DNA of 64,000 bases from Oscillospiraceae bacterium (GCA_015064885.1 SVRJ01000004.1:18623-82622); one strand, 5' to 3'. Shown: positions 8,325 through 16,632, counted from the stretch's first letter. The notes: generated by a model from the sequence alone, not told the origin. Made by a program: numbers and translations.

Positions 8325-8599
8325 AAGGCCATACCAGCCGGGGAATTAGCGGAGCCCTGTACCTGAAATCCGCTACAGCAGGGGTTGATTCCTCTTCTGA
8401 GGGTCGATTCTTTACGGTCCGAGGCATATTTGTTTGTGTTGAGAGATGGGTCTTGCGCAATTAGGCTCTGTGAACCATGTCAGGTGGGAGACCAAGCAGC
8501 ATTAAGCGGATAACCTGATGTGCCGCGAGGGTGCCTGTTTTGAGCAAACGGTATGTTTCCGCGTAGGGAAAACATTCGATTTAGAGGTGTATGGTCTTA
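8325..8599 (+). ncRNA. ffs: Signal recognition particle RNA, large bacterial form
   Basis: About 275 nt. The 5' AAGGCCATACCA pairs with 3' TGTATGGTCTT to close the molecule. The S domain is unmistakable: GAACCATGTCAGG, a UGG-GAGA-CCA hairpin, then AAGCAGCATTAAG and GATGTGCCGCGAGGGTGCCTG. The 5' region (GGGGAATTAGCGGAGCCCTGTACCTG) is the Alu domain, so this is the Bacillus/Clostridium long type rather than the short 4.5S type. The apical tetraloop is GAGA in place of the usual GGAA; both are GNRA. With Ffh it targets nascent membrane proteins; the receptor gene ftsY is at 51 kb in this window. No terminator separates it from dnaX. Confidence 0.96.
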
Positions 8600-8636
8600 T
8601 TTTGCGGCTTGATTTTATTATGTAAAGGTGGTAGCT

Positions 8637-10220
8637 ATGCAAAAAGCTTTATACAGAAAATACCGATCAAAAAATTTTGACGAGGTATACGGTCAGGAGC
8701 ATATAACGAGCGTTCTGAAATATGAATGCGCATCGGGAAACATTTCCCATGCGTATCTTTTCTGCGGTTCGAGAGGAACCGGAAAGACCTCATGTGCAAA
8801 GATACTTGCCAAGGCTGCCAACTGCCTTGATCCGATCGACGGAAATCCATGCGGTGTCTGCGACGCCTGCCGCTCTATAGACGAGGGGTTTGCTACAGAC
8901 GTTCTCGAGATGGACGCTGCGTCGAACAACGGTGTAGACAATATACGCGACATACGTGACGAGGTGATCTTTGCTCCGAGTGTGCTTAAGTACCGAGTAT
9001 ATATAATCGACGAGGTACATATGCTTTCGGCAAGTGCTTTCAACGCACTTCTCAAAACTCTCGAAGAGCCTCCCGCACACTGTATATTCATTCTCGCAAC
9101 GACAGAGCTTCACAAGCTTCCGTCCACCATCATATCAAGATGTCAGCGATTTGATTTCCGACGTATTTCTATCGAAAACATATCTAAGAGGCTTCACTAT
9201 ATTGCAGAACACGAGGGATTCTCTATTGAGCCTTCGGCGGCATTCAGCATAGCGAGATACGCCGCGGGCGGAATGAGAGACGCAATTTCTCTGTTTGAGC
9301 TCTGTGCTTCGACGAGCAAGGACATAACTCTCGAGGTGGTTGAATCGGTCATAGGCTCAAGCGGTCGTGACACGGTCGAAAAGCTTATTCACTCTATCTG
9401 TGAAAAAAACTATGAGGAGATATTTTCTACAGTCCACAATACGGTAATGAGTTCAAAGGAGCTTAACGTTCTCTGGCAGGAGCTCATGGACTATTACAGG
9501 GATATGCTCATTTTCAAATACGCGAGCGATCCGGCGAAATATCTCGATCTTACAGACGTTCAGATGAAGTCGCTTAAAGAAAACGCGCAAAGCTTTACAA
9601 AGGCCGACCTTCTTTTCCAAAGCGGACTTGTAGGCGATGCGTACCTTGAGATGTTGAGATCTCCCGCGTCAAAAAGATCGATCGCGGAGCTCACGCTGAT
9701 ACGCATCTGCGATTCTGCTCTCAACACGTCATACGAGTCTCTTCTCAAAAGAATTGAACTGCTTGAAAACAAGTTGTCCGAGCTTTCCTTCTCGGGTATC
9801 GGCATTTCACCCGCCCCCGTCAAAGAAGTAAAAAAAGAAGAGAGCCCCAAAGAAGCGGTTCCCGAGCCAAAGCCTGAGCCAAATCCCGAAGCAAAGTCTC
9901 CCGTAAAGACGTCACCCGAGACCAAGGAAGAGATCAAGCGGGTAAGATTCAGACAGGCGGCCGAGCTTACAGAAAGAATAAAGACGGAAAACGATTTTAT
10001 GCTCGCATCATTTCTTGAAAACTGCAAAATATTCCGCGAGGGAGATACGGGCTTCGTCTTCACGGTGAACGATTCATTCACCGAGGGCAGAATAAATGCA
10101 AGCCGGGAGAAGATAGCGAGAAACCTTTCTCCTCTTATCGGCAAGGCGGTATCCGCAGATGACGTCAAGGTCGCTGTGGGAAGCACCTCTGACGGTGACG
10201 ATCCCTTTGAAGAGATATAA
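8637..10220 (+). CDS. dnaX: DNA polymerase III subunit gamma/tau
   Basis: A 527-residue clamp-loader ATPase. The ORF track starts at a GTG (8628) that lies inside the ribosome binding site AAAGGTGG; the ATG at 8637 is the sensible start. The N-terminal AAA+ module has Walker A GSRGTGKTS, a four-cysteine zinc site (CLDPIDGNPCGVCDAC), Walker B VYIIDEVHML and the sensor region ISRCQRFDFRRIS. After about residue 380 comes a proline/glutamate-rich linker (SPKEAVPEPKPEPNPEAK) and a short C-terminal tau-like domain. It loads the beta clamp and holds the replicase together. The order SRP RNA-dnaX-ybaB-recR is conserved in Firmicutes. Confidence 0.97.
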   Translation: MQKALYRKYRSKNFDEVYGQEHITSVLKYECASGNISHAYLFCGSRGTGKTSCAKILAKAANCLDPIDGNPCGVCDACRSIDEGFATDVLEMDAASNNGVDNIRDIRDEVIFAPSVLKYRVYIIDEVHMLSASAFNALLKTLEEPPAHCIFILATTELHKLPSTIISRCQRFDFRRISIENISKRLHYIAEHEGFSIEPSAAFSIARYAAGGMRDAISLFELCASTSKDITLEVVESVIGSSGRDTVEKLIHSICEKNYEEIFSTVHNTVMSSKELNVLWQELMDYYRDMLIFKYASDPAKYLDLTDVQMKSLKENAQSFTKADLLFQSGLVGDAYLEMLRSPASKRSIAELTLIRICDSALNTSYESLLKRIELLENKLSELSFSGIGISPAPVKEVKKEESPKEAVPEPKPEPNPEAKSPVKTSPETKEEIKRVRFRQAAELTERIKTENDFMLASFLENCKIFREGDTGFVFTVNDSFTEGRINASREKIARNLSPLIGKAVSADDVKVAVGSTSDGDDPFEEI

Positions 10221-10284
10221 TTACAGCAATGCTGTTACAGACAATAAACACAAATACAAATAAAGTCCGAAAGGAAAATTAAAA

Positions 10285-10641
10285 ATGAAAGCAAGAATAC
10301 CCAAAGGTATGGGCGGCGGCCCCCAGAATATGAACGCAATGATCAGACAGGCACAGAAGCTTCAGGAGGACATGGCTGCTCTTCAGGAGGATCTCAACTC
10401 CAGAGAATACGACGTTGCTGCGGGAGGCGGCATGGTCGAGGTCAAGATCACCGGAACAAAAGAGATACTTGAAATAAAGGTAAAGCCCGAAATAGTCGAT
10501 CCCGACGATATAGAAACGCTTGAGGACATTCTCGTTGCAGCGGTAAACGAGGCTATAAAGCGCGTTGACGAGACTAATACGGCCGAGATGGATAAGCTCA
10601 CAGCGGCAAGCGGTATGCCTAATATTCCCGGAATGTTCTGA
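10285..10641 (+). CDS. ybaB: YbaB/EbfC family nucleoid-associated protein
   Basis: A 118-residue small DNA-binding protein of the YbaB/EbfC family, slightly longer than usual because of a glycine-rich N-terminus (KGMGGGPQNMNAMIRQAQKLQEDM). The core strand-helix region EVKITGTKEILEIKVKPE and VAAVNEAIKR is typical. Family members form tweezer-like dimers that bind DNA and often sit between dnaX and recR, as here. AAAGGAAAA precedes the ATG and recR begins one base after its stop region, so the two are probably co-translated. Confidence 0.95.
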   Translation: MKARIPKGMGGGPQNMNAMIRQAQKLQEDMAALQEDLNSREYDVAAGGGMVEVKITGTKEILEIKVKPEIVDPDDIETLEDILVAAVNEAIKRVDETNTAEMDKLTAASGMPNIPGMF

Positions 10642-10642
10642 T

Positions 10643-11242
10643 ATGTACGGAACGATAGAATCTCTTGACAGACTTATAGAAAAATTCGCTTCTCTTCCCG
10701 GTGTAGGCAAAAAAACAGCCGAAAGGCTTGCGTACGGTCTTATTATGTCATCCGAGGAAAACGTAAGATCATTCTCTGACGCCATGCTCAAGGCTAAGGA
10801 AAATATACACCTCTGCCCCGTATGTCAATCGCTCACAGACAAGGAGCTGTGCTCGGTATGTGCAAACGAGGCGCGCGATCATTCGGTAATATGCGTGGTG
10901 GAAGATCCGAAGGTAGTCCTCTCTCTCGAAAAAGTAAGACAGTTTTCGGGAGTCTATCACGTTCTTCACGGATCTATTTCACCTACGCACGGAATAACTC
11001 CGGACAAGCTCAAAATATCAGAGCTGACCGAAAGAGTCGCCAAAGGAGGAATACGCGAGGTAATACTTGCAACAAACGCCACCTTCTCGGGCGATACCAC
11101 TGCTCTTTACATATCACAGCTTCTTAAGGAATACGACGTCAAGATAACGAGACTTGCTTACGGTATTCCCGTAGGAGCAGATCTTGAATACGCCGATTCG
11201 ATAACACTTCTCAAGGCTCTTGAGGGGCGCCGCGAATTTTGA
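10643..11242 (+). CDS. recR: Recombination protein RecR
   Basis: A 199-residue RecR. The true start is the ATG at 10643 (MYGTIESLDRLIEKF), not the track start at 10565 inside ybaB. It shows the helix-hairpin-helix LPGVGKKTAERLAY, a C4 zinc finger (CPVCQSLTDKELCSVC), and the Toprim domain (VICVVEDPKVV...YHVLHGSISP). RecR acts with RecF and RecO to load RecA at gaps. The length matches the family. A terminator follows within ten bases, closing the dnaX operon. Confidence 0.97.
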   Translation: MYGTIESLDRLIEKFASLPGVGKKTAERLAYGLIMSSEENVRSFSDAMLKAKENIHLCPVCQSLTDKELCSVCANEARDHSVICVVEDPKVVLSLEKVRQFSGVYHVLHGSISPTHGITPDKLKISELTERVAKGGIREVILATNATFSGDTTALYISQLLKEYDVKITRLAYGIPVGADLEYADSITLLKALEGRREF

Positions 11243-11246
11243 CCTT

Positions 11247-11276
11247 ACGGGACGCTCTATGAACGTCCCGTTTTTT
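11247..11276 (+). terminator. Terminator of the dnaX-ybaB-recR operon
   Basis: ACGGGACG pairs with CGTCCCGT around a nine-base loop, followed by TTTTT. Confidence 0.9.
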
Positions 11277-11330
11277 GTAACTGTTTTTTATTATTGATTT
11301 TTTATTACTGAAATTTGAAAGGAATCTGCT

Positions 11331-12395
11331 ATGAGTACTGAAAACAAACTCAATCTCGGTATCGCTTATCATGGCAACCGCATGCCTCATCACGCAAGAG
11401 AAGACCTTATCTCTATTGCAAGAAACGGCTTTGACACGGTGGTACATATGCTTTCGCACACAGACTGGGACAGGCACAAGCTCGTTATGAAGGATATCGT
11501 ATCAATGTCCGAGCAGTTCGGACTTGACGTATGGGTGGATAACTGGGGACTCGGAGGCCCTCCGGGTGACAAATCGCATTTCCTCGCTTATTATCCGGAG
11601 GCGCACGCACGGTTTTCCGACGGAACGCTCGCTCCCGTACACGCATGTCTCAACAGTCCCGAATTCAGAAAATTCACCTATGATTGGATAGACGCCGTAA
11701 GATTCATCGGCGGAAAGACAATATTCTGGGATGAGCCTCATCTTCCGACGAAGAAGGTTGACGGCAAGGTCTACTACGCTTGCACATGCGACAGATGTAA
11801 GAAGCTCTTTGAGGAAAGATACAACAGACCTATGCCCGAAATTGCTGACGAGGACGTTATAAAATTCGGTGTTGACTCTGTAGTGGATTACTTTAAGGAC
11901 GTTACCGCTTACAGTGCTTCCTTCGGAATAAAGAATATCGTTTGCGTTATGCTGGGAACCTACGGCATGAGCCTTTCCGCGGCAGACGCAATATGCACTA
12001 TCCCCACTATGCAGTCTATCGGCTCCGACCCGTACTGGCTCAAGTGGAAAAAGGGCAATCCCGATTTTGACGTTTACGATTTCGTATATAACGGAACAAA
12101 GGAAAACCTCGACCTTTGCGAACGCTTCGGCAAGGAGCACAACATCTGGATACAGACCTACAGTACACCGAAGGGCGAGGAGGATGATATAATCCTCGCG
12201 GCAGAGGCTGCATACGACGCAGGCGCGAGAACGATCCTCGCATGGGGATATTACGGAAGCGAATCAAACGACTACGGGGCAAAAAACCCGGAGGTAACGT
12301 GGGCAAGGACCTGCGACGCGTTCGCGCGTCTGCGCAACAGACACAGGGACGAGCTTCTTGCGGCGGCAAGAAAGAAAAAAGGAATAATTGTTTGA
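11331..12395 (+). CDS. Unrecognised TIM-barrel-like protein
   Basis: A 354-residue cytoplasmic-looking protein without signal peptide; AAAGGAATCTGCT precedes the ATG. I do not recognise the family. Features suggesting a TIM-barrel glycoside hydrolase or related enzyme are the early GIAYHGNRMPHHAREDLISIARNGFDTVVHM, DVWVDNWGLGG, GGKTIFWDEPHLP (a candidate acidic residue at a strand end), NIWIQTYSTPKG and ARTILAWGYYGSESNDYG. A pair of cysteines (ACTCDRCKKLF near 150-160) could hold a metal. It is followed 19 bases later by a DUF4886 gene and then a HAD phosphatase, so it may act on a small sugar-like substrate, but that is inference. Confidence 0.7.
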   Translation: MSTENKLNLGIAYHGNRMPHHAREDLISIARNGFDTVVHMLSHTDWDRHKLVMKDIVSMSEQFGLDVWVDNWGLGGPPGDKSHFLAYYPEAHARFSDGTLAPVHACLNSPEFRKFTYDWIDAVRFIGGKTIFWDEPHLPTKKVDGKVYYACTCDRCKKLFEERYNRPMPEIADEDVIKFGVDSVVDYFKDVTAYSASFGIKNIVCVMLGTYGMSLSAADAICTIPTMQSIGSDPYWLKWKKGNPDFDVYDFVYNGTKENLDLCERFGKEHNIWIQTYSTPKGEEDDIILAAEAAYDAGARTILAWGYYGSESNDYGAKNPEVTWARTCDAFARLRNRHRDELLAAARKKKGIIV

Positions 12396-12414
12396 TACAC
12401 GGGAGGAAAATGCT

Positions 12415-13158
12415 ATGACAAAGATACTTATGATAGGAAACAGCTTCGGTCAGGACTCTCTCCGCTATCTTTACGGAATATACCGTGCGGCAGGAAAAGA
12501 TGCAAAGATAGTAAACCTGTATATCGGCGGCTGTTCGCTTTACAGACACTACAGAAATATGCTCAGCGAGGAGAAAGCATACTCGTATGAGATAAACGGT
12601 CACGTAACAGGGCTTTTCGTCTCTCTGAAAGAAACTCTTCTTTCCGACGAATGGGATTACGTGGTCATGCAACAGTGCAGTCCGGACAGCGGAGACTGGG
12701 ATTCTTATCTTCCCTATCTTCCCGAGCTTTACGCATACGTCAAAAAGCTCTGTCCGCCCGCAAAGGTATGTATAAACAAGACGTGGACCTTTGCACACGG
12801 ATGTCCGAGATTCGGAAAGACGGCATTCACGTGTCCGGAAGAAATGTTCCCCGCTCTCAGCGAAGCGTATAACAAGGCGGTAAAGCTTATCGGTGCGGAT
12901 CTGCTTATCCCGAGCGGAGATGCTATGATGAAGCTTTATCAGATATACGGAGAAGACATATACCGCGACGGCTTCCATGCAAACAAGCTCTACACAAGAT
13001 ATATGCTCGGCTGCGTATGGTATATGGCTATAACCAAAAAGAGTATAGAGGGCAATACCTTCCGCGATTTTGACGGTGAGATAGACGAGGAGCATATAGC
13101 AAACGCTCAGAGATGTGCTATCGAAGCGGTAAAGGAAGCCGGCCTTCTGAGGGATTAA
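12415..13158 (+). CDS. DUF4886 domain protein, SGNH-hydrolase-like
   Basis: A 247-residue protein starting at the ATG after GGGAGGAAAATGCT; the track start at 12388 overlaps the preceding gene and is less likely. The opening KILMIGNSFGQDSLRYLYGI has the GNSF block expected of DUF4886, a family related to SGNH/GDSL esterases. The block DYVVMQQCSPDSGDW and the C-terminal DGFHANKLYTRYMLG (Asp/His) could complete a Ser-Asp-His arrangement. No export signal is seen, so it is probably cytoplasmic, acting on an intracellular ester or sugar. It sits in an apparent operon with the upstream TIM-barrel-like gene and the downstream HAD phosphatase. Confidence 0.82.
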   Translation: MTKILMIGNSFGQDSLRYLYGIYRAAGKDAKIVNLYIGGCSLYRHYRNMLSEEKAYSYEINGHVTGLFVSLKETLLSDEWDYVVMQQCSPDSGDWDSYLPYLPELYAYVKKLCPPAKVCINKTWTFAHGCPRFGKTAFTCPEEMFPALSEAYNKAVKLIGADLLIPSGDAMMKLYQIYGEDIYRDGFHANKLYTRYMLGCVWYMAITKKSIEGNTFRDFDGEIDEEHIANAQRCAIEAVKEAGLLRD

Positions 13159-13162
13159 GCAT

Positions 13163-13816
13163 ATGCAGGATTACAAATATATTCTGTTTGATCTTGACGG
13201 AACGGTAATAGACTCAAGTCCCGGTATCACCAACTCATGCATGTATGCCCTGAGAAAAATGGGAATTGAGCCTCCGAAGCGAGAGGAGTTGTATTGCTTT
13301 ATAGGACCTCCGCTGACAGAAAGCTTTTCAAAATACTACGGTATGAGTGACGACGAGGCAACTCAGGCGGTAGCCTTCTACAGAGAATACTACAAGGATA
13401 CCGGAATTTTTGAGATAACACCCTATCCGGGTATTGAGGAGCTGTTTGCCTCTCTCACAAAAAGCGAAAAAAAGGTCGTACTCGCAACGTCAAAGCCCGA
13501 GCTTTTTGCAAAGAGGATAATCGAGCATCTCGGCTTTGACAAGTATTTCTCCTTTATTGCGGGAAGCCTGTTTGACAAATCGCGTGAGAAAAAGGCGGAC
13601 GTCATCCGTTACGCTCTTGACTCGCTTGGCGTTACCGATATTTCCGAATGCTTAATGGTCGGAGACAGAGAGCACGATATAAAAGGAGCCGCAGCGCTCG
13701 GGATGGACGCATGCGGAGTTCTTCACGGCTTCGGCTCGATAGAAGAATTTAAGGAATGTAACGCAAAATATATCGTAAAAGACTCTTTTGAGCTTCTCGA
13801 TATGCTTACAAAATAA
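13163..13816 (+). CDS. HAD-superfamily hydrolase, phosphoglycolate phosphatase-like
   Basis: A 217-residue HAD phosphatase. Motif I is FDLDGTVIDS (nucleophile Asp at about 11), motif II lies around VVLATSKPE, the conserved lysine in KKADVIRYA, and motif III is MVGDREHDIKGA. The four-helix cap between motifs I and II places it in HAD subfamily IA with phosphoglycolate phosphatase and PpaX-like enzymes. Many members are broad phosphatases, so the substrate is not predicted. It starts four bases after the DUF4886 stop and ends the three-gene unit. Confidence 0.9.
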   Translation: MQDYKYILFDLDGTVIDSSPGITNSCMYALRKMGIEPPKREELYCFIGPPLTESFSKYYGMSDDEATQAVAFYREYYKDTGIFEITPYPGIEELFASLTKSEKKVVLATSKPELFAKRIIEHLGFDKYFSFIAGSLFDKSREKKADVIRYALDSLGVTDISECLMVGDREHDIKGAAALGMDACGVLHGFGSIEEFKECNAKYIVKDSFELLDMLTK

Positions 13817-13821
13817 AATAT

Positions 13822-13867
13822 AGGGCTGTCTCACTTTCCGCTATGGCAGCCCTTAGTCTGTTTTCAC
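13822..13867 (+). terminator. Weak terminator after the HAD gene
   Basis: AGGGCTG and CAGCCCT form a seven-base stem with an 18-base loop; the T-rich tract (TAGTCTGTTTT) is imperfect. Confidence 0.4.
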
Positions 13868-13973
13868 GGTTAAAAGCCGTCGTTTTGGACAAACCGGAAA
13901 TTCTTTTTCTTTAACCATCGGTTTTCAATACATTCCGCAACTCTCGGTTGTCAAAAAATCACCTTTTGGGTGC

Positions 13974-14002
13974 TTGCAATTTGTCTTTGATTGTGTTATA
14001 CT
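13974..14002 (+). promoter_or_regulatory. Promoter of the HTH-ADP-ribosylglycohydrolase gene
   Basis: TTGCAA and TATACT are 17 bases apart, 41 bases before the ATG. Confidence 0.65.
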
Positions 14003-14043
14003 TATTATAGTGATACAAAACGGCACTAAAAGGAGGTTTTTGT

Positions 14044-15621
14044 ATGTCAATAGATACTGCGATAAGGAAAATAAGAACAGCTGCAAAAATGTCTCAGGAG
14101 CAGTTTGCGTCCGTATTCGGCGTTTCGCGTCAGTCGGTCCAAAAGTGGGAGAGCGGAGAATCTGTTCCGGAGATCGGAAAGATAATAAAAATAGCAAAAT
14201 ATTTTGACGTTTCCGCCGACACCCTTCTCTTTGACAGTGACACGAGAATAACCGAGGAGCTTTCATCTTCAAAGGATATAAAGCCGAAATATGCCAACAT
14301 AAGCGATTGGGAGATGTATTCCGCGAATCTGATGACAGAATACGCTCAGTCTATCGAAGAGGGCCTCGACGTTGAAAGATACAAGGATATTTTCGAGGCG
14401 GTATCCCGTCTTCCCAAGGGGGAAATAAAAAAGAGATTCGGTAACATAATATTCGATATAGTTCTGAATGCCGACACGGCAGAGGGATACAAATACACAG
14501 AGCCGTCCGAGCTTGAAAGAATAAAATGCCTCAGAAAAGGAAACGTGAAAAAACGGGAAAAGCCCGAAAAAAGCATTCTCGAGGATAAGATATACGGTGC
14601 GTGGCTCGGAAGGATATGCGGATGTCTTCTCGGAAAGACGGTGGAGGGTATACGTACCAACGAGCTTGTTCCCTTCCTCAAGGAGACGGGTAATTATCCT
14701 ATGCACAGATACATTATGCGTTCGGAGGTAACCGACGAGATGTGCGAGAGATACAAATACAGATTTGCAAAGAGGTGCTATGCCGACACCTGCAACGGAA
14801 TGCCGGTTGACGACGACACGAATTACACGGTAATGGCACAGCTGATAGTAGAAAAATGCGGAAGAAATTTCACACCGTACGACGTCTCTCGCGCATGGCT
14901 GAAGTATCAGGGTAAGGACGCCTACTGCACTGCTGAAAGAGTCGCATATAAGAACTTTGTAAACGGATACGAGCCTCCCGAGTCCGCAAAATACATGAAT
15001 CCTTACCGCGAGTGGATCGGTGCACAGATACGCGGAGACTATTTCGGATATATAAATCCGGGAGACCCAGAAGCAGCGGCCGATATGGCGTTCAGAGACG
15101 CTTGTATCTCACACGTAAAAAACGGAATATACGGTGAAATGTTTGTCTCCGCAATGATAGCGGGTGCCGCCGTAACGAGCGATATTGAGGAGATAATAGA
15201 GATAGGTCTCGGTGAAATACCGCATACGTCAAGGCTCTACGAAAGCGTTACGTCGGTACTTAACGAATACAGAAGAGGTGTTACCGCGGAGGAGTGTTTT
15301 GGAAACATCCATGAAAAATGGAACGAGTACACAACTCACGGCTGGTGCCATACGATATCAAACGCCATGATAGTTACTGCAGCCCTGCTTTACGGAGGCG
15401 GAGACTACGGAAGATCTGTATGTATGGCAGTAGAAACAGGTTTTGACACAGACTGCAACGGTGCGACTGTCGGTTCTGTTCTCGGAATGGCCCTCGGAAG
15501 CGCATGCATCTCGGACGAGTGGTCAAGGCCTATAAACGATACCCTTTACACCTCAATTTTCGGGGTAGACAAGCTGAGCATAAAGGAATGCGCGAGAAAA
15601 ACTCTCGCACACGTTGAATAA
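14044..15621 (+). CDS. Fusion of XRE-type HTH and ADP-ribosylglycohydrolase
   Basis: A 525-residue protein with a strong AAAGGAGG ribosome binding site. Residues 1-66 are a Cro/C1-type HTH (MSQEQFASVFGVSRQSVQKWESGESVPE). A helical linker (about 80-175) leads to an ADP-ribosylglycohydrolase domain (about 178-520). The linker's conserved-looking block is GAWLGRICGCLLGKTVEGI; the metal-binding residues are visible as VDDDTNYT near 255-262 and GFDTDCNGATVGSVLG near 460-475. The DraG/ARH family removes ADP-ribose from proteins or hydrolyses related N-glycosides, in some branches on ADP-ribosylated DNA or nucleosides. Joined to a DNA-binding domain, it could be a metabolite-sensing repressor or act on DNA-linked targets. 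The reading frame is continuous, so the fusion is not an annotation artefact. Confidence 0.9.
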   Translation: MSIDTAIRKIRTAAKMSQEQFASVFGVSRQSVQKWESGESVPEIGKIIKIAKYFDVSADTLLFDSDTRITEELSSSKDIKPKYANISDWEMYSANLMTEYAQSIEEGLDVERYKDIFEAVSRLPKGEIKKRFGNIIFDIVLNADTAEGYKYTEPSELERIKCLRKGNVKKREKPEKSILEDKIYGAWLGRICGCLLGKTVEGIRTNELVPFLKETGNYPMHRYIMRSEVTDEMCERYKYRFAKRCYADTCNGMPVDDDTNYTVMAQLIVEKCGRNFTPYDVSRAWLKYQGKDAYCTAERVAYKNFVNGYEPPESAKYMNPYREWIGAQIRGDYFGYINPGDPEAAADMAFRDACISHVKNGIYGEMFVSAMIAGAAVTSDIEEIIEIGLGEIPHTSRLYESVTSVLNEYRRGVTAEECFGNIHEKWNEYTTHGWCHTISNAMIVTAALLYGGGDYGRSVCMAVETGFDTDCNGATVGSVLGMALGSACISDEWSRPINDTLYTSIFGVDKLSIKECARKTLAHVE

Positions 15622-15972
15622 AGAAACGGCGGATCCGTTCCCTCTGCATTCTTAGCGAAGAAATGGGCTTCACAAAAACTTCGGCAGAGAACTTGTTTTC
15701 TCTGCCGATTTGTGATATAATGGTGGTAGCGTAAAAGCCCCCTCACGGAGGGAGGCTTAGGTCGTGCAGCCTTAGGGGTATGGGCTTTGCCCGAAGCTAT
15801 CGTTGCTTGCAACGCCGTAATACAAAGGCGAAACTGGCGATAAAACAGAACGATAAATAAGAATTTGACGGTCAAATCCACTCTACCAACGGTTTACTTC
15901 TCCTCACTAAACCAACGGTGGGTGTACTTTATGTGATATAGCAGTTATACTGTATGCGAAAGGAGGTCGCCT
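15622..15972. other. Hairpin-rich intergenic stretch with an orphan promoter
   Basis: About 350 bases without a supported ORF. Visible: an inverted repeat CGGCAGAGAA/TTCTCTGCCG (15682-15707) that overlaps the -35 of a promoter-like TTGTTT-17-TATAAT (15693-15721); then AAGCCCCCTCACGGAGGGAGGCTT, GGGCTTTGCCC, CGTTGCTTGCAACG and CGCCGTAATACAAAGGCG as consecutive hairpins; then the palindrome ATTTGACGGTCAAAT (15863-15877). The hairpin chain resembles dispersed repeats common in gut Clostridia, or a small structured RNA starting near 15728. Confidence 0.5.
15885..15919 (+). repeat. Direct repeat ACCAACGGT, two copies
   Basis: ACCAACGGT occurs at 15885-15893 and 15911-15919, 26 bases apart, upstream of the HTH/zinc-ribbon gene. 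The spacing is near two to three helical turns, which would suit a regulator binding its own promoter; this is inference. Confidence 0.5.
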
Positions 15973-16581
15973 ATGGATCAATTGAAAATAGGAAAATTTA
16001 TTGCCGATTGCAGAAAACGGAAAAACTTAACGCAAATGCAGTTGGCAGAAAAACTCGGTATCACCGACAAAGCAATATCTAAATGGGAGCGAGGCATCGC
16101 AATGCCGGATTCCTCGATCATGCTTGAACTCTGTGATATTCTCAGCATCAGTGTAAATGAATTATTAAGTGGGGAGAAAATCAGTATGGAAAACAACAAT
16201 CAAAAAAACGAACAGCTTTTGCTTGATATGGCGAAAGAATTAGAGAGAAAAAATAAAACAATTTGGTCTTCTATGTGGGCATTTATGATCGTAAGTATGA
16301 CGGCCCTGTTTGCCGGTATCTTAATTGCTGCATTTTTGATACCCGAAGGGATATGGCAACTCGTTACAATTCTTGGGAGTTGCATTGTATTTTTGATACC
16401 GTGCTTCTATGCATTAAAGCTTGAGGTAAGTGTAGGTGCTTACAAGTGCAAAAATTGCGGTTGCGAAATAGTGCCTACTTATAAAGAAGCAATGAATGCA
16501 ATGCACATGGGATTTACCCGTTATTTAAAGTGTCCGAATTGCAACAAACGTACTTGGTGCAAAAAAGTAATAAAGAAATAA
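15973..16581 (+). CDS. XRE-type HTH regulator with membrane segments and zinc ribbon
   Basis: A 202-residue protein. Residues 1-66 are a Cro/C1 HTH (KNLTQMQLAEKLGITDKAISKWERG). Two membrane segments follow (about 100-122 and 125-147), then a cytoplasmic-type C-terminal zinc ribbon (CKNCGCE ... CPNCNKRTWC). Membrane-tethered XRE regulators with this plan are frequent in Firmicutes, but their signals are mostly unknown. AAAGGAGGT precedes the ATG. Codons are visibly more AT-rich and use TTA, TTG and AAA more than the flanking genes, and the upstream DNA is repeat-laden; together these suggest recent acquisition. Confidence 0.85.
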   Translation: MDQLKIGKFIADCRKRKNLTQMQLAEKLGITDKAISKWERGIAMPDSSIMLELCDILSISVNELLSGEKISMENNNQKNEQLLLDMAKELERKNKTIWSSMWAFMIVSMTALFAGILIAAFLIPEGIWQLVTILGSCIVFLIPCFYALKLEVSVGAYKCKNCGCEIVPTYKEAMNAMHMGFTRYLKCPNCNKRTWCKKVIKK

Positions 16582-16632
16582 GATTTCAAATTGAGAGAGC
16601 GTCAAATTCCAATTTATCGAACAAAATAACCG

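Noticed and set aside
8628-8636. GTG start for dnaX
   Set aside because: The GTG is part of the AAAGGTGG ribosome binding site for the ATG at 8637.
12040-13095. 351-residue minus-strand ORF
   Set aside because: Shadow of the DUF4886 gene and the end of the preceding gene; composition is odd and no ribosome binding site is evident.
15682-15707. Possible third LexA box (GAAC-TTGT-TTTC inside CGGCAGAGAACTTGTTTTCTCTGCCG)
   Set aside because: One core base is wrong (TTTC for GTTC) and the longer inverted repeat explains the symmetry as a hairpin or another operator.
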